From contig CALKWU010000081.1 of the NCBI GenBank assembly GCA_938004015.1, forward strand, positions 1 to 5,018: a stretch of 5,018 bases of DNA, given 5' to 3'. The translations under genes and the position numbers were made by a program. Within the stretch, counting starts at the first letter, position 1; each line of letters begins with the position of its first letter. The stretch comes from an uncultured Oceanobacillus sp. (GTDB taxonomy: Bacteria > Bacillota > Bacilli > Bacillales > Amphibacillaceae). Positions 1 to 5,018 of the stretch are shown piece after piece. The notes beneath the pieces were generated by a model that did no database searches, was not told the DNA's origin, and saw only the letters and a list, made by a program, of their open reading frames with translations.

Positions 1-542
1 CTTTAAATGAGCCGTTTTTTGTGATGGCGACGCAAAATCCCATTGAATATGAAGGGACCTATCCTTTACCGGAAGCTCAATTGGACCGATTCATTTTGAA
101 ATTGAAAATGGGTTATCCTTCCTTTGCCGATGAAGTGGAACTGTTGGAAAAAACTTCAACCGGTCATCCGATCGAATCGATTCAATCCGTCATGTCCCGT
201 GAAGAACTGTTGGCTGTTCAATCGGAAGTGGATGACGTATATGTCGACCGAACGATTCAGACGTACATCGTCAATATCGTGAACAGGACGAGAGAACATC
301 CATCCGTATATCTCGGTGTCAGTCCGCGGGGTTCCATTGCATTGATGAAAGCCGCCAAAGCGTATGCTTACATTTACGGACGGGACTACATCATCCCGGA
401 TGACATTAAATATTTGGCTCCCTTTGTATTGGCTCATCGTTTGATCATCACATCCGAGGGAAAATATAATGGAGACACTGGCGAGTCGATCATCGAATCC
501 ATTTTGAAGACGACCCATATCCCAGTAAGAAGGGAATCATAG
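1..542 (+). CDS. yeaC: MoxR-family AAA+ ATPase, C-terminal part (5' end outside window)
   Basis: Partial gene: the frame is open from base 3 and ends at TAG 540-542, giving about 179 residues of a protein that is normally about 310-330 residues long. The Walker A and B motifs must lie upstream. Visible AAA+ elements are the sensor-1 segment MATQNP (Asn at 36-38), the box VII/arginine-finger segment EAQLDRF (Arg at 87-89) and the sensor-2 segment SPRGS (Arg at 327-329). The helical C-terminal lid follows, including IIPDDIKYLAPFVLAHR. This order and wording are typical of MoxR ATPases, cytosolic oligomeric ATPases that act as chaperone-like remodelling factors, often with vWA-domain partners. 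A GTG at 21 falls inside the conserved sensor-1 region and is not the real start. The next gene, a DUF58 protein, begins 3 bases after the stop, so the two are almost certainly co-transcribed. The symbol is assigned from family and synteny with B. subtilis, not from an alignment. The family call is near certain. Confidence 0.95.
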   Translation, partial: LNEPFFVMATQNPIEYEGTYPLPEAQLDRFILKLKMGYPSFADEVELLEKTSTGHPIESIQSVMSREELLAVQSEVDDVYVDRTIQTYIVNIVNRTREHPSVYLGVSPRGSIALMKAAKAYAYIYGRDYIIPDDIKYLAPFVLAHRLIITSEGKYNGDTGESIIESILKTTHIPVRRES

Positions 543-545
543 CTG

Positions 546-1814
546 ATGAAACGGATGGTCAGGTTCATTGGTAATCTTCTATTCATCTTGATTTTGCTTT
601 CAGTGTTATTTTCTTATGCGATGTTTCAAGGTGGGTTTGTCAGTTGGTTTTTGTTTTACAGTTTTTTACCGATTTTACTCTATCATCTCGCCCTCTTGTT
701 TTATCCGTTGAAAAAATGGAAGGTGACAAGAGTGTTGTCCGATCGGTTCATTCACGCGGGAGGCTCAACCCATGTCGCATTACGCATAGAGCGAACGTTC
801 CCGTTTCCGATTTATTATGCGGTGTTTGAAGAAATACTTCCGGAAACATTGAATAAGGAAGATCGGGGACATCTCAACTATATGTTCCTTAATGCCCCGG
901 AAAAATTGTTGTTGAAACGGTCTGTAAAGGAAGTAATCGCTATTGGATTCCGTAAAACGGTTGAAATTCCTTATTCGTTGGAAAGACTACCCCGAGGTGA
1001 ACATCAATTCCAGTCAGTGCGTATTTTAATCAGCGATGTGTTCGGGTTCGTGAAAAAAGAGTACACATTTCCATTGGACGATCGATTGATCGTGGAACCG
1101 CATGAACGGAGCATCAAACTTTCTGACGGCACGGTAAGCTTCGAGTCCGGTCCGACGATGGCGGAAACATTCCGGCTGGAAAGCACGAACGTCGCAACGG
1201 GAGTGCGGGAATATGCGCCGGGAGATCGCTTTTCCTGGATTCATTGGAAACAGACGGCGAGAAATCAAACGGTCATGACGAAAGAGTTCGAACAGGAAAG
1301 AAGTGACTCCGTTCTGCTCGTATTGGATGCCAGTTCTTCCGGAAACAAAAATCCGCTTGCTTTTGAAGCGGGCGTTGAATTGGCTGCATCTCTATTTTCT
1401 GCTTTGGAAAAAGCTGCGATAGATTTGGAACTTGTAGTCATAGGCGAGGAAATACGTTCTTTTTCATTAAAAGAACGAAGTCATATGAAAGAATCCATCC
1501 GGTATTATTTAGCGAAAATCCAGCCGGGAGGAAAAGAGCCCTTTTCAAAAATGATGCAACAAATGATGCAAAGCCGGAAAAAAATGGAACGGATCATTGT
1601 CATTACAAACTCTTTCGATGAACAGTTTGGAGTTCTCATGCAAAAGTTGAAACTACGGACGTTGCAATGTGTCATCCTTTATGCGCAAGGGTCAGCTTTC
1701 ATTTCGGAAAAAGATAAGGAATTGATTTCCCACTTGAAAAAAGACGGTACGGCCATCCATGTCATGACCGAGAAAGTGTTGGCCACCACTCCGCTCGAGG
1801 TGAACATTCGATGA
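546..1814 (+). CDS. yeaD: DUF58 membrane-anchored protein with vWA-like domain
   Basis: 422 residues, a usual length for this family. ATG 546 is preceded by AAGGGA at 530-535 with a 10-base spacer. The N-terminus has two hydrophobic segments (about residues 7-25 and 31-53) flanked by basic residues (MKRMVR before, KKWK after), predicting a hairpin with both ends in the cytosol. A beta-rich middle region contains LPRGEH (148-153) and SDVFGF (163-168), matching the family's RG...DPFG pattern. The DUF58 signature REYAPGDRFSWIHWK spans 221-235, followed by TAR at 237-239. After it comes a vWA-like core with the metal-site motif DASSS (Asp261, Ser263, Ser265), the DxSxS form of a MIDAS. I could not confidently place the later MIDAS Thr and Asp. 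DUF58 proteins are commonly encoded beside MoxR ATPases and are presumed partners; their biochemical role is not settled. The stop overlaps the next start by 4 bases. The symbol rests on synteny. Confidence 0.95.
   Translation: MKRMVRFIGNLLFILILLSVLFSYAMFQGGFVSWFLFYSFLPILLYHLALLFYPLKKWKVTRVLSDRFIHAGGSTHVALRIERTFPFPIYYAVFEEILPETLNKEDRGHLNYMFLNAPEKLLLKRSVKEVIAIGFRKTVEIPYSLERLPRGEHQFQSVRILISDVFGFVKKEYTFPLDDRLIVEPHERSIKLSDGTVSFESGPTMAETFRLESTNVATGVREYAPGDRFSWIHWKQTARNQTVMTKEFEQERSDSVLLVLDASSSGNKNPLAFEAGVELAASLFSALEKAAIDLELVVIGEEIRSFSLKERSHMKESIRYYLAKIQPGGKEPFSKMMQQMMQSRKKMERIIVITNSFDEQFGVLMQKLKLRTLQCVILYAQGSAFISEKDKELISHLKKDGTAIHVMTEKVLATTPLEVNIR
1549..1572 (+). repeat. 12-bp tandem direct repeat, two copies, inside the DUF58 gene
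   Basis: AAATGATGCAAC (1549-1560) is followed directly by AAATGATGCAAA (1561-1572), which differs only in the last base. It lies within the coding frame and encodes MMQQMMQ at residues 336-342 of the DUF58 protein. The 12-base unit preserves the frame, so copy-number change would not break the gene. It is probably a small local duplication without further function. Confidence 0.6.
1797..1803 (+). promoter_or_regulatory. Ribosome binding site of the transglutaminase-like gene
   Basis: GAGGTGA lies 7 bases before ATG 1811 and sits within the last codons of the DUF58 gene. It fixes the start at 1811 and, with the ATGA stop/start overlap at 1811-1814, suggests translational coupling between the two genes. 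Confidence 0.8.
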
Positions 1815-4000
1815 ATAAAAACAGTCCCATTTCGATGCCGCGTATTTATACATCCCTTCTATATTTATGTGGTCTTTTCCTCTTCATCGAATGGTTGTTG
1901 CCGATTGAAGAGGTGACGGACACTTCAAACATCACGGTGTTCGTCATTTATGCCATCTATTGTTTTTTCATTTCTTTGTTTTCTTTGAAGTGGTGGGCGA
2001 ATTTTCTATTGAAAGGGTTCGGCCTCTTTGTCATTTTACACGGACTTTTTTTTGACATGTTTATCTTCAGCCGCGAGTGGTTCAACCAATTAGCCTTTGA
2101 AATGACCTTTAACATTGAAATACTGATGACCCAAAATTGGTATTATTTGAGTCCGTTTTTCCGCAGCTTTTTGTTTTTAGTATTCATCTGGCTCATGAGT
2201 TATTTGCTGCATTATTGGTTTCTCCAAATGAAGCGGATTTTCCTGTTCATTTTACTCACGTTCGTCTACATCACGATTCTTGATACGTTCACTACCTATG
2301 ATGCGACGATTGCAATCGTGCGTACATTCGTCATTTCCTTTGTCGCTCTAGCCATGGCCAATTTCAACCGGGAATTGGAGCGTGAAAAAATCGCTTTTTC
2401 GAAATTGAAAAGAAAAGCAAGATGGTCGGTGCCGTTGGTTCTAACGATTGTCATTTCCGTGGCAATAGGAGTTGCTGCACCAAAATTCGCTCCCATTTGG
2501 CCGGATCCGGTGCCGTTCATTGAAAGTGCTGCCAGTGGATTTGGTTCATCCGGTGGCTCGGTTGTCCGGAAAGTCGGCTATGGGGAAAATGACTCCCAAC
2601 TGGGAGGATCTTTCATCCAAGATGACACGCCGGTTTTTCGTGTAGCAGCAAGTGATAAGCAGTATTGGCGTATCGAAACGAAGGATGTCTATACGGGAAA
2701 AGGCTGGGAAACATCTGCGGAATCTTCTGCGGTGGAAACGGTGAAGAACAATCTCCTCATTGATCTATTCGATTATTCAAAAGTAGAAACGGAAGAAGCG
2801 GAGGCAACCGTTTATTTTCTGGAAGGTTGGAATTTCGATAAATTAGTCTATCCTTATGGAGTAAAAGAAATCCATGATCTTGCTCTAGGCGCAGATATTT
2901 TTTTCGACCCGGTGACAGAATCGTTGGAAGTCCGGATGGATGGAGACTTGATGGGCCATCGACATTATCGGTTAATTTATGAAAGTCCAAGTTTTCCGCT
3001 GGATCAATTGCGTGATGATGTTCCGTTTGATGAGGATCTATCACGTTATTTGCAACTTCCGGATACTTTGCCGGAACGGGTTTTTGAGTTGGCGGAAGAA
3101 ATCACCGCCACGTATGATACACAGTATGAAAAAGTGCGGGCGATTGAACGGTACTTCGCAGGGAATGGTTTCACTTACGAGACCGTTGGAGTAAGTGCTC
3201 CCGGTCCGGATGAAGATTACGTCGATCAGTTTTTATTTGAAACGAAAATCGGTTACTGCGACAATTTTTCCACTTCGATGGTGGTCATGCTCCGGACATT
3301 GGATATCCCGGCCCGTTGGGTGAAAGGGTTCACCGGTGGGGAAGTGATCGGTGCCGGCGAAAATCCTGGCGAACAAATATATGAGGTTACAAATGCCAAT
3401 GCCCATTCTTGGGTCGAGGTTTACTTTCCGGAATTAGGTTGGGTACCCTTCGAACCGACACAAGGTTTTACCAATCCGACGGACTTCTATTTGGAAACAT
3501 CGGAAGCCACACCGATGGACCATGATGAACCGTTGGAAATACCAGAGGGGGAATTACCGGAAGCGGATGTTCCCTTAGAAAGGGATGAATCGGAACCGGT
3601 GATGGCCGAACCTGTCAGCAGGGATTTCCAAATACCTTGGAAAAAGCTAGTCCCGATCATGTTGGTTATTTTCATTGTTGTTTTCCTTTTATATAAATTC
3701 CGTTTCCGGATAAAAATGTTTTATCATTATTGGAAGTTGGGCCAGAAAAAAGATGAACAAGCATTTCAAGATGCTTATCATCATTTATTGAACATGCTCG
3801 ACCGGGATGGTTATAAACGAAGGAAAAACCAGACATTACGTGAATATGCGAAACAGGTGGATGCCCGTTACCGGACGAAAGAAATGAAAATGTTGACAGC
3901 TTATTATGAACGGATGCTGTATCGGAATGAATTCGATAAAAACGAATGGCGCCACTTGCGGGATTTGTGGAGAAACCTTTTGAAAACAATCGCTGGTTGA
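1811..4000 (+). CDS. yebA: TgpA-type transglutaminase-like membrane protein (TGase core plus DUF4129)
   Basis: 729 residues with the full TgpA-like architecture. Seven hydrophobic segments lie near residues 11-31, 41-59, 63-86, 115-137, 142-158, 166-184 and 206-223. Basic loops (QMKR at 139-142 and the Lys/Arg-rich 187-204) place the N-terminus inside, so the stretch after 224 is extracytoplasmic. The transglutaminase-like core covers about 420-555. It has Cys483 in GYCDNFSTSM, His532 in NANAHSWVEVYF, and Glu548 in WVPFEPTQG at the place where the family triad has Asp. An acidic Pro/Glu/Asp-rich linker (about 562-600) leads to an eighth helix (about 611-629). A cytoplasmic DUF4129 tail follows, containing LLNMLDRDGYKRR and TLREYAK. 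The family is named after Pseudomonas aeruginosa TgpA, an inner-membrane protein with a periplasmic Cys-His-Asp TGase domain. Substrates in Bacilli are unknown to me; cross-linking, amidase or protease activity on cell-surface peptides are all possible. It is the last gene of the three-gene operon. The symbol rests on synteny. Confidence 0.95.
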   Translation: MNKNSPISMPRIYTSLLYLCGLFLFIEWLLPIEEVTDTSNITVFVIYAIYCFFISLFSLKWWANFLLKGFGLFVILHGLFFDMFIFSREWFNQLAFEMTFNIEILMTQNWYYLSPFFRSFLFLVFIWLMSYLLHYWFLQMKRIFLFILLTFVYITILDTFTTYDATIAIVRTFVISFVALAMANFNRELEREKIAFSKLKRKARWSVPLVLTIVISVAIGVAAPKFAPIWPDPVPFIESAASGFGSSGGSVVRKVGYGENDSQLGGSFIQDDTPVFRVAASDKQYWRIETKDVYTGKGWETSAESSAVETVKNNLLIDLFDYSKVETEEAEATVYFLEGWNFDKLVYPYGVKEIHDLALGADIFFDPVTESLEVRMDGDLMGHRHYRLIYESPSFPLDQLRDDVPFDEDLSRYLQLPDTLPERVFELAEEITATYDTQYEKVRAIERYFAGNGFTYETVGVSAPGPDEDYVDQFLFETKIGYCDNFSTSMVVMLRTLDIPARWVKGFTGGEVIGAGENPGEQIYEVTNANAHSWVEVYFPELGWVPFEPTQGFTNPTDFYLETSEATPMDHDEPLEIPEGELPEADVPLERDESEPVMAEPVSRDFQIPWKKLVPIMLVIFIVVFLLYKFRFRIKMFYHYWKLGQKKDEQAFQDAYHHLLNMLDRDGYKRRKNQTLREYAKQVDARYRTKEMKMLTAYYERMLYRNEFDKNEWRHLRDLWRNLLKTIAG

Positions 4001-4018
4001 CCCTTTTTCCTTTGGTCA
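3998..4018 (+). other. Short inverted repeat at the end of the transglutaminase-like gene
   Basis: TGACC (3998-4002) and GGTCA (4014-4018) form a 5-bp stem around an 11-base pyrimidine-rich loop, overlapping the stop codon. The 3' arm is not followed by a T-run, so it does not look like a standard intrinsic terminator. It could be a weak transcript-end structure or chance. No better terminator is visible, so read-through from the upstream operon into the guaA-like gene is plausible. Confidence 0.25.
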
Positions 4019-4038
4019 GTAGAATGAAATAGTATAAT
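4012..4038 (+). promoter_or_regulatory. Probable sigma-A promoter for the guaA-like gene
   Basis: A perfect -10 box TATAAT lies at 4033-4038. The best -35 candidates are poor: TTGGTC at 4012-4017 with a 15-base spacer, or TTTGGT at 4011-4016 with 16. There is no TG extension of the -10. Transcription would begin around 4044-4046, leaving a leader of about 43-45 bases before ATG 4089. A weak -35 with a perfect -10 could mean moderate or activator-assisted use. The position in the only real gap of the window supports the call. Confidence 0.5.
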
Positions 4039-4040
4039 CC

Positions 4041-4057
4041 GGGTGATGGCATCATCC
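4041..4057 (+). promoter_or_regulatory. Inverted repeat at the predicted transcription start
   Basis: GGGTGATGGCATCATCC can form a 7-bp stem (GGGTGAT with ATCATCC, one G-T wobble) and a 3-base GGC loop. It coincides with the predicted start site of the promoter just upstream. It could be an operator half-site pair, a 5' leader hairpin that stabilises the message, or chance. An alternative pairing of CGGG (4040-4043) with CCCG (4063-4066) encloses the 3' arm. It does not resemble a B. subtilis PurR box or an intact purine riboswitch. Confidence 0.35.
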
Positions 4058-4074
4058 TTCAGCCCGAAAGAGAC

Positions 4075-4079
4075 AGGAG
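4075..4079 (+). promoter_or_regulatory. Ribosome binding site that sets the start of the guaA-like gene
   Basis: AGGAG lies 9 bases before ATG 4089, a near-ideal placement. It shows that translation is meant to begin at the ATP-pyrophosphatase domain rather than at a longer upstream start. The same frame carries a TGA at 4044-4046. Confidence 0.8.
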
Positions 4080-4088
4080 CCGATAGAA

Positions 4089-5018
4089 ATGGAAACAAGA
4101 GATTTCAATGTGGAAGAATTCATCGAAAACGAAGTCGCAAGCATCCGGAAAAAAGTCGGAGATCGGAAAGTGCTGTGCGCATTGAGTGGGGGTGTCGATT
4201 CCTCCGTTGCGGCGACTTTAGTGCATCAAGCAGTTGGTAATCAACTCGTTTGCATTTTCGTCGATCACGGTTTATTACGGAAAAACGAAGCGGATGAAGT
4301 GATGGCAGTGTTTGCCGAAGACTTCCGGATGAATATCATCAAAGTCGATGCGAAAGATCGCTTCCTTTCCAAATTGAAAGGAGTCACCGATCCGGAAGAA
4401 AAACGGAAAATCATCGGCAATGAATTCATTTATGTATTCGATGACGAAGCGAAAAAATTGGAAGACATCGATTTTCTCGTACAAGGAACGGTGTATACGG
4501 ATGTCGTCGAAAGTGGAAAAGGATCGAATCAAGTTGTGAAATCCCACCATAATGTCGGTGGTCTTCCGGAAGATATGGAATTTGAACTGATCGAGCCGCT
4601 CAGGGCTTTATATAAACAAGACGTGCGCGCTGTCGGAACCGCCCTTGGCATTCCGGATCATATCGTGTGGAGGCAACCTTTTCCTGGGCCAGGACTCGCC
4701 ATTCGTGTATTAGGGGAAGTGACGGAAGAAAAATTGGAAATCGTCCGTGAATCGGATGCGATTTTGCGGGAAGAAATTCAAAAGGCAGATCTCGATCGGG
4801 AAATTTGGCAATATTTCACAGTGCTACCGAATGTCCGGAGTGTCGGTAAGAAAGACGAATCCCGCACGTATGACCATATGGTAGGAATCCGTGCCGTCCA
4901 TTCCGTGGATGGAATGACTTCCGATTGGGCGAGAATCCCTTGGGATGTCTTGGAGAAGATTTCAAGTCGGATTGTGAATGAAGTCGACCATGTCAATCGG
5001 GTCGTTTATGACATTACG
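4089..5018 (+). CDS. guaA: GMP synthetase ATP-pyrophosphatase subunit, lacking the glutamine amidotransferase domain (3' end outside window)
   Basis: 310 codons are visible and the frame is still open at the window end. GMP synthetase adenylates XMP with ATP and aminates it to GMP in the cytosol, the last step of guanine nucleotide synthesis. The PP-loop SGGVDSS (residues 33-39) is intact, followed by FVDHGLLRK (57-65), VDAKDRFL (86-93), QGTVYTD (132-138), KSHHNVGGLP (151-160) and WRQPFPGPGL (194-203). The dimerisation domain then begins (LGEVTEEKLEIVRESDAILREE, about 208-229) and runs through RVVYDIT; the expected C-terminal KPPATIEWE-type end lies outside. Bacterial GuaA is about 510 residues, with a class I glutamine amidotransferase domain of about 200 residues first. 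Here the start, fixed by AGGAG and an upstream in-frame stop, falls exactly at the domain border, as in the separate archaeal subunit. Two conserved stretches differ: YKQDVR (175-180) for the usual FKDEVR, and SVGKKDESR (251-259) for the usual SVGVMGDxR. It may depend on free ammonia, on a separate amidotransferase, or be a divergent paralogue. Membership of the family is certain; its exact role is not. Confidence 0.93.
   Translation, partial: METRDFNVEEFIENEVASIRKKVGDRKVLCALSGGVDSSVAATLVHQAVGNQLVCIFVDHGLLRKNEADEVMAVFAEDFRMNIIKVDAKDRFLSKLKGVTDPEEKRKIIGNEFIYVFDDEAKKLEDIDFLVQGTVYTDVVESGKGSNQVVKSHHNVGGLPEDMEFELIEPLRALYKQDVRAVGTALGIPDHIVWRQPFPGPGLAIRVLGEVTEEKLEIVRESDAILREEIQKADLDREIWQYFTVLPNVRSVGKKDESRTYDHMVGIRAVHSVDGMTSDWARIPWDVLEKISSRIVNEVDHVNRVVYDIT

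Noticed and set aside
156..518. 120-codon open frame on the - strand opposite the MoxR gene
   Set aside because: It lies fully antisense to a clear AAA+ coding region and shows no family motif; no Shine-Dalgarno or promoter was seen.
3672..4055. 127-codon open frame on the - strand across the end of the transglutaminase-like gene
   Set aside because: It is almost entirely antisense to the well-supported DUF4129 region and promoter gap, has no recognisable domain, and its composition reflects the complementary strand of a real gene.
4031..4066. Possible purine riboswitch ahead of the guaA-like gene, because TATAATCC followed by TGATGG recalls the J1/2 and P2 start of the aptamer
   Set aside because: The conserved TTTCTACC core and the closing P1 strand are missing, and fewer than 60 bases remain before the start codon. 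TATAAT is better read as a -10 box. At most it is a decayed remnant.
4043..4240. 65-codon + strand frame overlapping the start of the guaA-like gene in another frame, considered as a remnant of the missing amidotransferase domain
   Set aside because: Its translation is Ser/Arg-rich low-information sequence without the amidotransferase Cys nucleophile or GxCxG-type motif, and most of it is an out-of-frame reading of the ATP-pyrophosphatase domain.
4839..4865. A frameshift was considered as the cause of the KKDES change in the GMP synthetase-like protein
   Set aside because: The frame is conserved on both sides with the normal residue spacing, and reading the stretch in the +1 frame does not restore the usual motif.

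Overview
The window looks like chromosomal DNA of a low-to-moderate GC Firmicute of the Bacillus type (family Bacillaceae or Planococcaceae). The evidence is the purine-rich Shine-Dalgarno sites, a sigma-A-like TATAAT box, the Bacilli-like protein sequences, and the gene order. That order (MoxR ATPase, DUF58 protein, transglutaminase-like membrane protein, guaA) matches what I recall of the Bacillus subtilis yeaC-yeaD-yebA-guaA neighbourhood. All four genes lie on the + strand and fill almost the whole window. I see no RNA genes, insertion sequences, CRISPR arrays or phage genes.

Layout: bases 1-542 hold the 3' part of a MoxR-type AAA+ ATPase whose start and Walker motifs lie upstream. After 3 bases comes a DUF58 protein (546-1814) with two membrane helices and a von Willebrand A-like (vWA-like) domain. 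It overlaps by 4 bases (ATGA) with a large multi-pass membrane protein that carries an extracytoplasmic transglutaminase-like domain and a cytoplasmic DUF4129 tail (1811-4000). These three are clearly one translationally linked operon. An 88-bp gap (4001-4088) contains a probable promoter, a small inverted repeat near the predicted transcription start, and a good ribosome binding site. The last gene, from 4089 to beyond the window end, is guaA-like.

How they fit together: MoxR ATPases usually act with vWA-domain partners as chaperone-like machines. Here the predicted topology puts the MoxR protein and the vWA-like domain in the cytosol. The transglutaminase domain sits outside, with a cytosolic tail that could receive a signal or remodelling force. 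This is inference; the physiological role of such operons in Bacilli is poorly defined.

The main anomaly is the guaA-like gene. Its reading frame starts directly at the ATP-pyrophosphatase domain, with a ribosome binding site, and has an in-frame stop 43 bases upstream. The roughly 200-residue N-terminal glutamine amidotransferase domain normal for bacterial GMP synthetases is therefore absent. The protein also departs from family consensus at two otherwise strongly conserved stretches. It could be an ammonia-dependent or two-subunit GMP synthetase, as in archaea, or a divergent paralogue. I found no convincing wholly new system beyond this.
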